From contig NZ_JOHO01000003.1 of assembly GCF_000719705.1 (NCBI RefSeq), positions 124,001-188,000 of the forward strand: a stretch of DNA of 64,000 nucleotides, read 5' to 3'. Shown piece by piece: positions 51,364 through 60,954 of the stretch (its first letter is position 1; each line of letters starts with the position of its first letter). Source of the DNA: Streptomyces sp. NRRL S-350 (lineage in GTDB: Bacteria > Actinomycetota > Actinomycetes > Streptomycetales > Streptomycetaceae). The notes under the pieces were generated by a model. That model was not told where the DNA came from and made no database searches. It saw only the letters and a program-made list of their open reading frames with translations. The translations under genes were made by a program, and so were the position numbers.

Positions 51364-52362
51364 TCACCCGGCCAAGTCTGCCGTGCCGTCCGCCGGTGCG
51401 GTACGGCGCCCGCGCAGCCACCGCAGGCCGAACACCACGGCGGCCGCGTACGCCCAGCCGACGAAGACGTCGATGATGAAGTGCTCCGCGCCGTAGACCA
51501 GGGTGAACGTCATCGCGAGCGGATAGGCGACCAGCACCGCCCGCAGCCAGGGCTGGGCGGTGGGCCAGAAGAAGAAGAGCAGCATCGCCGGGTAGGCGGA
51601 GTGCAGCGAGGGCATCGCGGCGACGTCGTTGGCGAACTGGCTGCCGTTCTCCAGCAGCGAGTCGGCCTGCGGCAGGCCGCTCACCGAGATCACCTCCCAG
51701 ACGACCCGGGACACGTGCGGGAGGTTGCCCTCCTGGGCGACCAGCCACGGCGGGTCGGCGGGGAAGAGCAGGTAGGTGGCGAAGCCCGCGAAGGTGAGCG
51801 TCAGGTAGCAGGCGAGCAGTTGTCGGAAGCGGTGGTGGGCGCGCCGCCAGAGCACGGCGAGCAGGAGGAAGACCACGAAGAAGTGCGAGAGGTAGACACC
51901 CACCGCCGCGTAGTCGTACCAGTGCGGGGAGCCGGGGGTGTAGAGCGCGTGCTGGAGCCGGACGGTCCAGGTCTCGCCGAAGCCGAGCACTTCGTCGAAG
52001 CGCAGCTGCGGCAGCCAGTGCGGCGACCACGGGGTGTGCGCGCCGTAGCCGCGCAGCAGTGAGTAGGCCCACACCACGGCCATCACCGGCACCCAGTCGC
52101 GCAGGACCAGGAGGAAGCCGCGGGCGCCGTGCCCGCTGTGCACGGCGGCGGTGAGCAGTGCCGCGATCAGCCAGAGGAACAGCACGTCGTTGGCGGCGGG
52201 GATGCCCTCGCTGTGCAGGAACCAGGCGAGGCCGGTCAGGTAGAGCGGCCACGCCAGGAGCCGGATTCTCGACCAGCCCGTCACGCGGGGGCGGGGCGGA
52301 GGCACCGGGCGTGATCGCCCGGGCCGCGCGGTCGGCGCGGCCGGGTCGAGGGTCTTGGTCAT
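51364..52362 (-). CDS. PAP2-family membrane protein (inositol phosphorylceramide synthase-like)
   Basis: This membrane protein of about 332 residues has six or more helices, with the PAP2/Aur1-type catalytic residues in AMPSLHSAYPAM (SxHxxxxxP-like) and AEHFIIDVFVGWAYA. The LPHVSR and FPADPPW segments complete the site seen in actinobacterial phosphatase/transferase proteins that act on lipid-linked phosphates. The cytoplasmic N-terminus is Pro/Arg-rich. ATG 52362 is preferred. The actual substrate (undecaprenyl-PP, phosphatidylinositol or ceramide-like lipids) cannot be read. Confidence 0.85.
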   Translation of the reverse strand: MTKTLDPAAPTARPGRSRPVPPPRPRVTGWSRIRLLAWPLYLTGLAWFLHSEGIPAANDVLFLWLIAALLTAAVHSGHGARGFLLVLRDWVPVMAVVWAYSLLRGYGAHTPWSPHWLPQLRFDEVLGFGETWTVRLQHALYTPGSPHWYDYAAVGVYLSHFFVVFLLLAVLWRRAHHRFRQLLACYLTLTFAGFATYLLFPADPPWLVAQEGNLPHVSRVVWEVISVSGLPQADSLLENGSQFANDVAAMPSLHSAYPAMLLFFFWPTAQPWLRAVLVAYPLAMTFTLVYGAEHFIIDVFVGWAYAAAVVFGLRWLRGRRTAPADGTADLAG

Positions 52363-52462
52363 GCGCACCGAAACTAGCAATCCAAACTTGGAGGACTCTG
52401 GGTGAAGTATGACCGGATCGTAAGAACGCCCGATCCGGTGGGCCGTACGGCCGGCGTCGCGG

Positions 52463-53581
52463 TCACGCCACGATGCCCAGCTCGTGCGGGGTGTTGTTGA
52501 AACGGCGGCCGCCGGCCGTGGTGACGGTGACGATGTCCTCGATCCGCACCCCGAACCGGCCGGGCAGGTAGATGCCGGGCTCGATGGAGAAGCACATGCC
52601 CGGCACCAGCGGCCGCTCCTCACCCTCCACCAGGTACGGCGGTTCGTGCGTCGTGGTGCCGATGCCGTGCCCGGTGCGGTGGATGAAGTACTCGCCGTAG
52701 CCGCCCTCGGTGATCACCCGGCGGGCGATCCGGTCGATCTCCTGGCAGGCGACGCCGGGGCGGACGGCCTCGAAGGCGGTCTGCTGGGCGCGCCGGACCA
52801 GGTCGTGGACCTTCCGCACCTCGGCCGGGACGTCCGGGCCGACGTGCACCGTCCGGGTGGTGTCGGAGCCGTAGCCGTCCTTGAGGCCGCCGAAGTCCAG
52901 CACCACGGTGTCACCCGTCCGGATGACCCGGTCGCCGGCCTCGTGGTGCGGGTCGGCGCCGTTCGGGCCGGACCCGACCACGGTGAAGTCGACCTGGCTG
53001 TGCCCGTACTGGATGAGCAGCGCGCCGAGGTCGGCGGCCACGTCGGCCTCCCGGCGGCCCGCGAAGTCGACCTCCAGGATCCTCCGGTAGGCGGCGTCCG
53101 CGGCGCCGCCGGCCGCGGCCAGACGGTCCAGCTCCTCGGTGTCCTTGACGGCGCGCAGCATCGGCAGGGACTCGGTGAGCGAGGTGAAGGCGGTGCGGGG
53201 CAGCGCGGCCTGGAAGCCGAGCAGGTGCATCGCCCAGGTGTTGTCGGAGACGCCGTACTGCCCGGCCGGGTCGAGCAGCGGGCCGGCGGTGGCGAACGGG
53301 TCCTCGCCGTCCGACCAGTCGAGCAGCCGGACGGCCGCCACGCCGACCGCCTTCTCGGCGTCCGGGCGCTCCAACTTGGGCACGACCAGCGCGGGTTCGG
53401 CCCCGGCCGTGAGGACGAGGGCGGTCAGGCGCTCGGTGATCGCGGTGGGCGTGTACCCGCACAGGTAGGCCAGGTCGGGCCCGGGGGCGACGACCAGGCC
53501 GGCCAGTCCGGCGGCCGTCGCCTCGGCGGTGGCCCGGGCCATCCGGGCGGTGTAGTCCTCGACGGTGAAGGGGCGGGGCAC
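52463..53581 (-). CDS. Xaa-Pro aminopeptidase-like M24 peptidase
   Basis: This protein of about 372 residues has a pita-bread fold: an N-terminal creatinase-like domain (about 1-140) and a C-terminal metallopeptidase domain with the metal ligands in VVLDFGGLKDGYGSDTTRTV, HRTGHGIGTTTHE, CFSIEPGIYLP and GVRIEDIVTVT. It removes N-terminal residues preceding proline. I start at GTG 53581 because GGAGGAA lies at ideal spacing just upstream (53587-53593); ATG 53635 would add 18 Ser/Gln-rich residues. Coding-type codon bias continues upstream of this start in the same frame, then shifts frame (see the entry at 53582). Confidence 0.9.
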   Translation of the reverse strand: MPRPFTVEDYTARMARATAEATAAGLAGLVVAPGPDLAYLCGYTPTAITERLTALVLTAGAEPALVVPKLERPDAEKAVGVAAVRLLDWSDGEDPFATAGPLLDPAGQYGVSDNTWAMHLLGFQAALPRTAFTSLTESLPMLRAVKDTEELDRLAAAGGAADAAYRRILEVDFAGRREADVAADLGALLIQYGHSQVDFTVVGSGPNGADPHHEAGDRVIRTGDTVVLDFGGLKDGYGSDTTRTVHVGPDVPAEVRKVHDLVRRAQQTAFEAVRPGVACQEIDRIARRVITEGGYGEYFIHRTGHGIGTTTHEPPYLVEGEERPLVPGMCFSIEPGIYLPGRFGVRIEDIVTVTTAGGRRFNNTPHELGIVA

Positions 53582-53894
53582 GGCGGTTCCTCCTCTGGGG
53601 GCGGACGGGCTCTGCTGGGACTCCCGGGACTCCATCCTCCTGGAAATCCCCCAGGGCCTCGCCGAGTCGGCGAAGTGCCGTCGGAACAGGCCCTCGACGC
53701 GGGTCGGGTGGACGCCCTCCGCGTCGGGGTGGGTGTCGGCGAGGGCGTCGCCGCGGGGGATCGAGCCGTCCTGGCCCCAGCCCGGTCGGCAGCAGGAACA
53801 CGACCGCCGGGGCGAGGCAGAGGAGGACCCGAGCCAGGCCGTGGACCGCCGTCGTGGCGGCGGAGCGCAGGCCGGCCGCTCGACTCGTCGTCAT
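53582..53894 (-). pseudogene. Frameshifted coding stretch upstream of M24 gene
   Basis: An ATG at 53894 with a good ribosome site (GGAGGAGA at 53901-53908) opens a frame with strong GC third-position bias and a hydrophobic segment VLLCLAPAVVFLLPTG. Around 53771-53785, at a G-rich run, coding bias switches to the other frame, reading IPRGDALADTHPDAEGVHPT and EGLFRRHFADSARPWG, and this frame continues without a stop into the M24 gene. The distance from ATG 53894 to GTG 53581 is 313 bases, one more than a multiple of three, so one extra base would explain it. It is either a real frameshift, an assembly error, or an N-terminal anchor extension of the peptidase. Confidence 0.5.
53587..53593 (-). 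promoter_or_regulatory. Ribosome-binding site of the M24 gene
   Basis: GGAGGAA on the minus strand, 5 bases before GTG 53581. It is the main support for that start. Confidence 0.7.
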
Positions 53895-54187
53895 CGGCGG
53901 TCTCCTCCGGTACGGCCCGGCCGCCAGGGATCGGCTGCTGTCGGGCGCGGTCAGCGGTGTCCGACGGCACAGGCGCCGGGGGAAGGCCCCGGGGCGGGCC
54001 GTACCCGGCCAGTCCACCCGGACGCCGGGGCCGCCGCATGCGGCACGCACCCGAGCGGGTGACCGGCCGCAGGGCCCGGCGCTCCCCGGGCCCCGCGGCC
54101 GGCAGGACGGTGCTCAACCTGCTCTACGGTCTCCGGCCGGGCACGGAATCATAAATTCCGGGCCGACTGTCAGTGCCGTGGGACAGC
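53895..54187. other. Gap between M24 locus and 167-residue gene
   Basis: This divergent intergenic region must hold promoters for both sides. Apart from the ribosome site at 53901-53908 I see no clear element. Confidence 0.35.
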
Positions 54188-54691
54188 ATGACCGGCATGT
54201 CCTACGAACTCCAGGCGCTGATAGGAACATCGGAGCTGCTGCGGGTGGCGGCGGCGGAGGTTCCGGCGGCCCGGGTGGTGCCGCTGGGGCAGGGGTTGGC
54301 GCTGATCCCGGTCACCCCTGCCGTCCTCGCCGCCCTCCAGGGCGACGGCAGCCCGCGCAAGTCCACCGGAGGGGCCGGATCCGGCTGGTACTCGGCCGGC
54401 TTCGAACTCCGGCTGGCCGCCTGGTCGAAGGCCGGCCCGATCGCCTGCGTGGAGGCCGAGTACTCCGGCGGCAGCGGCACCCAGCGCGCCGCCGTCTGGG
54501 CCGACGGCCGGGTCGTCCTCGGCCCGCTCACCGGCGGCGGGTCCGAGCCCCCGACGCCCGACGGCACCCCGATCTCCCGCGCCCTGCGACGGATCGGGGC
54601 CCATACCGCGGACGGCCGGCTGGACGAGTTCGCGTCGGTCGGCCTGGACGCGCACCGCACCACCCAGGGCTGGGCGGCGGCGGCCGACTGA
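54188..54691 (+). CDS. Hypothetical protein, about 167 residues
   Basis: This protein of about 167 residues has no signal peptide or membrane helix and no motif I recognise. Its sequence alternates short hydrophobic strands (ALIPVTPAVLAALQG, VVPLGQGLALIP, QRAAVWADGRVVLGPL) with Gly/Ser-rich turns, suggesting a small beta-rich cytoplasmic domain. Codon bias is strong. The start is ATG 54188; ATG 54197 is equally possible. A terminator with T-run lies about 70 bp downstream, and the gene converges on yajQ. Confidence 0.75.
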   Translation: MTGMSYELQALIGTSELLRVAAAEVPAARVVPLGQGLALIPVTPAVLAALQGDGSPRKSTGGAGSGWYSAGFELRLAAWSKAGPIACVEAEYSGGSGTQRAAVWADGRVVLGPLTGGGSEPPTPDGTPISRALRRIGAHTADGRLDEFASVGLDAHRTTQGWAAAAD

Positions 54692-54763
54692 GCCCGCGCC
54701 CACCGCACGGCGCCCGCACGGCACTCGCACGGCACCCGGGTCGACCCCCTCCCGCCCACGCGG

Positions 54764-54796
54764 ACGGCCCCGCTCCCGAGCCGGGAGCGGGGCCGT
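54764..54796. terminator. Bidirectional terminator
   Basis: 14-bp arms ACGGCCCCGCTCCC and complement around loop GAGCC, followed on the plus strand by TTTCG. It serves the convergent 54188 gene and yajQ. Confidence 0.85.
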
Positions 54797-54820
54797 TTCG
54801 TCGTCCGGCCGACCGGTGGG

Positions 54821-55309
54821 TCAGCGGTAGTTCACGTACTGGATCGCGAAGTCCAGGTCCTTGCCCTTGAGCAGGGCCTGCACGGCCTGGAGGTCGTCGC
54901 GGCTCTTCGAGGTGACGCGCAGCTCGTCGCCCTGGACCTGCGCCTTGACGCCCTTCGGGCCCTCGTCACGGATGATCTTCGCGACCTTCTTCGCGTCCTC
55001 CGTGGAGATGCCCTCCTTGATGTCGGCGAAGATCTTGTACTCCTTGCCGGACAGCTGGGGCTCGCCGGCGTCCAGTGCCTTCAGCGACAGGCCGCGCTTG
55101 ATGAACTTCGTCTGCAGCACGTCGAGGATGGCCCTCACGCGCTCCTCGCCGTTGGCCTTCATCTCGATCTTCTCGCCGGAGCGGCTGATCTCGCCGCCCA
55201 CGCCCTTGAAGTCGAAGCGCGTCGCGATCTCGCGGGAGGTCTGGTTGATCGCGTTGTCGACCTCCTGCCACTCGACCTTCGAGACGATGTCGAAACTGGA
55301 GTCGGCCAT
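54821..55309 (-). CDS. YajQ-family nucleotide-binding protein
   Basis: This 162-residue protein has the YajQ fold of two ferredoxin-like halves: N-terminal [29 protein letters not shown], and the C-terminal half [20 protein letters not shown] with [17 protein letters not shown]. Homologues bind nucleotides, and in some bacteria cyclic di-GMP, and affect virulence or phage-related regulation. It starts at ATG 55309; a longer frame upstream is unlikely. Confidence 0.93.
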   Translation of the reverse strand: MADSSFDIVSKVEWQEVDNAINQTSREIATRFDFKGVGGEISRSGEKIEMKANGEERVRAILDVLQTKFIKRGLSLKALDAGEPQLSGKEYKIFADIKEGISTEDAKKVAKIIRDEGPKGVKAQVQGDELRVTSKSRDDLQAVQALLKGKDLDFAIQYVNYR

Positions 55310-55525
55310 GGGTGTTGGTCTCCTTGATGCTCTGGCTTCACGGGCACGGCCCGCCCCACGGGGCGTCCGCCGTCCCAGCCTATCCAGCGCCGCCCCGCGT
55401 TCGCCCGCCCCGGCGGCACCGCACTCCATGATCATCGCGCGGCTTATCGAGTGGCGAAGCACCCCCTGGCATCAGGTATGGTTTACCACGTCGAACGGGG
55501 CAAACACCCCGGTCGACGGAATCCT

Positions 55526-55606
55526 GGCTGGTTGCCCGAGCGGCCAAAGGGAGCAGACTGTAAATCTGTCGCGCAAGCTACGCAGGTTCGAACCCTGCAC
55601 CAGCCA
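55526..55606 (+). tRNA. tRNA-Tyr (anticodon GTA)
   Basis: An 81-base class II tRNA: acceptor stem GGCTGGT pairs with ACCAGCC plus discriminator A, the anticodon stem-loop GCAGA-CTGTAAA-TCTGT gives anticodon GTA, a long variable arm (CGCGCAAGCTACG) follows, and the T arm is GCAGG-TTCGAAC-CCTGC. The CCA end is not encoded, as usual in Streptomyces. No integrase or duplicated att site is present. Confidence 0.95.
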
Positions 55607-55616
55607 CAGGATAGAG

Positions 55617-55658
55617 AAACGGCCCCCGATCTGCGGAAACGCGGATCGGGGGCCGTTT
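55617..55658 (+). terminator. Strong terminator after tRNA-Tyr
   Basis: A near-perfect hairpin (arms from AAACGGCCCCCGATC and an inner CTGCG/CGCGG stem with one T-G wobble) is capped by a GAAA tetraloop and followed by CGTTTTCCC. It starts 11 bp past the tRNA. Confidence 0.88.
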
Positions 55659-55987
55659 CGTTTTCCCGCCCCTCCCCGGCCTTCTCGGCCATTCGGGGCG
55701 TGCCGGCCGCTTCGCCCGTCCCGGGAGGCGTGCGCGGGCGCTCTTATTGCGTATCACTTGCAATTGCAGACCCTGGGCATCAGAGTTGGGGTTCGGGGGT
55801 GGGAGTCCTACCGAGCTGATCGTCTTCCCAACCGGCGCCCGCCGGGACAAACGGCTCACCCACCCCCGCCAACAGCCCCGGGCCGCGTCGCAGTGGCCCG
55901 ATCGGAGCGTCGAGGCCCTGTCGACGCGCACGCGTCGCCGTGTCAGTGGCGCGCGGAGCCGGGGCGGCGATCGGGAACCGGCAGGTG

Positions 55988-56024
55988 GAGGGCCCCGGGT
56001 GGCAGGTTGCCGCCCGGGGCCCTC
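55988..56024 (+). terminator. GC-rich hairpin upstream of kdp
   Basis: 12-bp arms GAGGGCCCCGGG and complement with an inner GGCA/TGCC stem and a 3-base loop, followed by GGCTTTCC. It is about 205 bp before the micro-ORF and could terminate upstream transcription or act as a leader attenuator. Confidence 0.6.
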
Positions 56025-56066
56025 GGCTTTCCGGCGGGGTCTTCGTCGCGGGCGGGTGAGGCGTCC

Positions 56067-56082
56067 GTCAAGGTCGCGTCAA
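56067..56082. promoter_or_regulatory. Candidate KdpE-type direct repeat
   Basis: GTCAA-GGTCGC-GTCAA has two GTCAA boxes at an 11-bp period, as in OmpR-class response regulator sites. It lies about 150 bp before the first kdp micro-ORF; the operon's own response regulator is the natural binder. Confidence 0.4.
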
Positions 56083-56229
56083 CGCGGCGCTATCACCCGT
56101 ATGGAGGGCGTCAGGGCTCCGGAACGCGCCTGTGGCCGCTGCTTTGCTGCATCTGCCGGTCTTCCTCCGGCGCCGCGTCGGCCCCTTCGGTCAGGGCGCG
56201 GCATCTCCCGATGCACGCTGGTGGAGCCC

Positions 56230-56313
56230 ATGTCCGATCTCATCTACGTCGGTGTCACGGTCGCCGTGTTCGCCGTCATCGCCCTGATCGCGCGGGGGGT
56301 GGAGAGGCTGTGA
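56230..56313 (+). CDS. Micro-ORF of 27 residues upstream of kdpF
   Basis: ATG 56230 with ribosome site GGTGGAG opens a 27-residue peptide, MSDLIYVGVTVAVFAVIALI followed by ARGVERL, one membrane helix with a basic end. Its stop overlaps the kdpF start by 4 bases, so it is translated first and coupled. It resembles KdpF in size and topology but has a different sequence and C-terminus. It may be a second small subunit, a paralogue or a leader that controls kdpF translation. Confidence 0.75.
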   Translation: MSDLIYVGVTVAVFAVIALIARGVERL

Positions 56314-56399
56314 GCGTCGAGAACGTCGCTGGTCTGGTCGTGGCCGTCGCGCTCGTCGGCTATCTCGTCGTGGCGCTGATCTTCCCGGAGAAGTTCTGA
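56310..56399 (+). CDS. kdpF: Potassium-transporting ATPase small subunit KdpF
   Basis: A 29-residue one-helix peptide ([20 protein letters not shown], then VALIFPEKF) typical of KdpF, which stabilises the KdpABC complex in the membrane. GTG 56310 overlaps the preceding micro-ORF stop. kdpA follows 1 base later. It is too short for usual gene callers. Confidence 0.9.
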   Translation: MSVENVAGLVVAVALVGYLVVALIFPEKF

Positions 56400-56400
56400 C

Positions 56401-58064
56401 ATGGGGTCCACTCTCGCGGGCTGGCTGCAGGCCCTCGCCCTCGTCGGCGCGCTGGCCCTGTGCTATCGCCCCCTGGGCGACTACATCGCCCGCATCCTGA
56501 CCACCTCCAAGCACCTCAGAGCCGAGCGCGGCATCTACCGGCTGATCGGTGTGGACGGCGACGCCGATCAGCGGTGGCCGGTGTACCTGCGCTCGGTGCT
56601 GGCCTTCTCGGCGGTCTCGGTGCTCTTCCTGTACGGCCTGATCCGCCTCCAGGGCCGGCTGCTGCTGAGCCTGGGCGTGCCGCAGATGGCGGGCCACCAG
56701 GCGTGGAACACCGCGGTCTCGTTCGTCGCCAACACCAACTGGCAGTCCTACGCGGGTGAGTCCGCGATGGGACACCTGGTGCAGATGGCGGGCCTGGCGG
56801 TGCAGAACTTCGTCTCCGCGGCTGTCGGCATAGCCGTGGTGGCCACGTTGATCCGGGGCTTCACCCGCAACAGGACGGACCGGGTGGGCAACTTCTGGGT
56901 CGACCTGGTCCGGATCAACCTGCGCCTGCTGCTGCCGGTCTCGATCGTGTTCGCCCTGGTCCTGGCCGCCTCCGGGGTGATCCAGAACTTCCACGGCTTC
57001 CACGAGGTGACCACGCTCGGCGGCGGGGTGCAGAGGATCCCCGGCGGCCCGGTGGCCTCCCAGGAGGTCATCAAGCTGCTCGGCACGAACGGCGGCGGCT
57101 TCTTCAACGCCAACTCGGCGCACCCGTTCGAGAACCCCAACGGCTTCTCCAACCTGGTGGAGGTCTTCCTGCTCCTGGTGATCCCGTTCGCGCTGCCCCG
57201 GACCTTCGGCCGGATGGTGGGCGACAACCGCCAGGGCTACGCGATCGTCGCCGTGATGGGCCTGTTCTGGGTCGCCTCGACCGCCCTGCTCACCTTCGCC
57301 GAGGCGCAGCACCAGGGCAGCGCCCTGCAGGCCGCCGGCGCGGCGATGGAGGGCAAGGAGCAGCGTTTCGGCATCGCCGCCAGTTCGCTGTTCGCGGCCT
57401 CGACCACGCTGACCTCGACCGGGGCGGTGAACTCATTCCACGACTCGTACACGCCGTTGGGCGGCGGGTTGACGGTCTTCGACATGATGCTGGGTGAGAT
57501 CGCGCCCGGCGGCACCGGCTCCGGCCTGTACGGGATGCTCGTGCTGGCGGTCGTGGCGGTGTTCGTCGCCGGCCTGATGGTCGGCCGCACCCCCGAGTAC
57601 CTGGGCAAGAAGCTCGGCGCCCGGGAGATGAAGTTCGCGTCGCTGTACATCCTCACCACGCCGACGATCGTCCTGGTCGGCGCGGGTGTGGCGACGGCGC
57701 TGCCGGGCGAGCGTGCCGGGATGCTCAACGCGGGGGCCCACGGCTTCTCCGAGGTGCTGTACGCGTTCACTTCGGCGGCCAACAACAACGGTTCCGCGTT
57801 CGGCGGTCTCACCGTCAACACCGACTGGTACGACACGGCGCTCGGCCTGGCGATGGTCTTCGGCCGCCTCCTGCCGGTGGTGTTCGTCCTGGCGCTGGCG
57901 GGCTCGCTGGCCCGGCAGCAGCCGGTCCCGGCGACCCCGGGCACCCTGCCCACCCACAAGCCGCTGTTCGTGGGCCTGCTGTCGGGCGTGATCCTGATCG
58001 TCGTCGGCCTCACCTACTTCCCGGCCCTGGCTCTCGGGCCGATCGCGGAAGGTCTCACCTCCTG

Positions 58065-58065
<1 letters not shown>
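56401..58065 (+). CDS. kdpA: Potassium-transporting ATPase subunit KdpA
   Basis: This 554-residue channel-like subunit forms the potassium pore of the Kdp complex. The four selectivity-filter-like loops are present: [43 protein letters not shown] and [13 protein letters not shown]. It has ten or so helices. The stop overlaps the kdpB start by one base. Confidence 0.95.
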
Positions 58066-60179
<2,114 letters not shown>

Positions 60180-60193
60180 GAGAGGAGAGTCCG

Positions 60194-60823
60194 ATGTCCA
60201 AGCCCCTGCCCACCACCGTGCGCACCCACCTCACCGCGCTGCGGATCCTGCTGGTGCTGACGGTGATCCTCGGTGTCGCCTACCCGCTGCTGGTCACCGG
60301 GATCAGCCAGGTCGCGTTCAGCGACAAGGCCGACGGTTCGATCGTGAGGGCCGACGGCAAGGAGGTCGGTTCCAGCCTGCTCGGCCAGAACTACGACCTG
60401 CCCAAGGCCGATCCGGACGACCCGAAGGAGGAGGCCAAGCCGGACCCGAAGTGGTTCCAGCCGCGCCCCGCCGCCAACGGCTACGCCGGCGACAACTCCG
60501 GTGCGAGCAACCTCGGTCCGAACAGCGAGGACCTGCTCAAGGCCGTCAACGACCGCCGCGCCGCCGTCGCCGCGTTCGACGGCGTCGACCCGGCGGCCGT
60601 CCCGGCCGACGCGCTCACCGCCTCCGGCTCCGGCCTCGACCCGGACATCTCGCCGGCCTACGCCAGGGAGCAGGTCGACCGGGTCGCCCGGCACCGAGGC
60701 CTGCCGGTGCGGACGGTGGCCGAACTGGTCGACCGGTACACCGAGAGCCGCTCGCTCGGCTTCCTCGGCAACGAGTCGGTCAACGTCGTCCTGCTCAACA
60801 AGGCGCTCAGCGAGCAGAAGTGA
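60194..60823 (+). CDS. kdpC: Potassium-transporting ATPase subunit KdpC
   Basis: This 209-residue subunit has a single N-terminal helix (LRILLVLTVILGVAYPLLVTG) and an extracellular domain with the family blocks LGQNYDLP, FQPRPAANGYAGDNSGASNLGP and GSGLDPDISPAYAREQVDRV. It links KdpA and KdpB and increases ATP affinity. A hairpin (60853-60890) separates it from kdpD. Confidence 0.95.
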   Translation: MSKPLPTTVRTHLTALRILLVLTVILGVAYPLLVTGISQVAFSDKADGSIVRADGKEVGSSLLGQNYDLPKADPDDPKEEAKPDPKWFQPRPAANGYAGDNSGASNLGPNSEDLLKAVNDRRAAVAAFDGVDPAAVPADALTASGSGLDPDISPAYAREQVDRVARHRGLPVRTVAELVDRYTESRSLGFLGNESVNVVLLNKALSEQK

Positions 60824-60852
60824 CGAACCATCACATGCGTAGGTGACCGGGT

Positions 60853-60890
60853 CGGCCCGGGCGTGGGAGCTCCCCTCCCGCGCCGGGCCG
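60853..60890 (+). terminator. Intercistronic hairpin between kdpC and kdpD
   Basis: CGGCCCGGGCG and its complement plus GGGA/TCCC form a 15-bp stem with one bulged T. It may be a partial terminator that lowers kdpDE expression relative to the transporter. Confidence 0.5.
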
Positions 60891-60954
60891 GCCGGCCCGC
60901 GTCCGCAGGCGCGCACCGACCGGCTGTCCCCTCCCGATGGAAAGAGCAGTGCCC

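Larger units (their letters stand above)
55659..56229. other. Intergenic region upstream of kdp
   Basis: 571 bp between the tRNA terminator and the first kdp micro-ORF. It contains a second hairpin (55988-56024) and an 11-bp-period direct repeat (56067-56082). Open frames here lack ribosome sites and codon bias. I looked for a c-di-AMP riboswitch-like conserved structure and saw none. Confidence 0.45.

Noticed and set aside
55526-55606. tRNA-Tyr as an integration site of a mobile element
   Set aside because: No integrase or excisionase and no second copy of the tRNA 3' end nearby.
55659-56229. c-di-AMP riboswitch controlling kdp
   Set aside because: Only simple hairpins are visible; no multi-helix conserved core could be recognised. 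A covariance-model search would be decisive.
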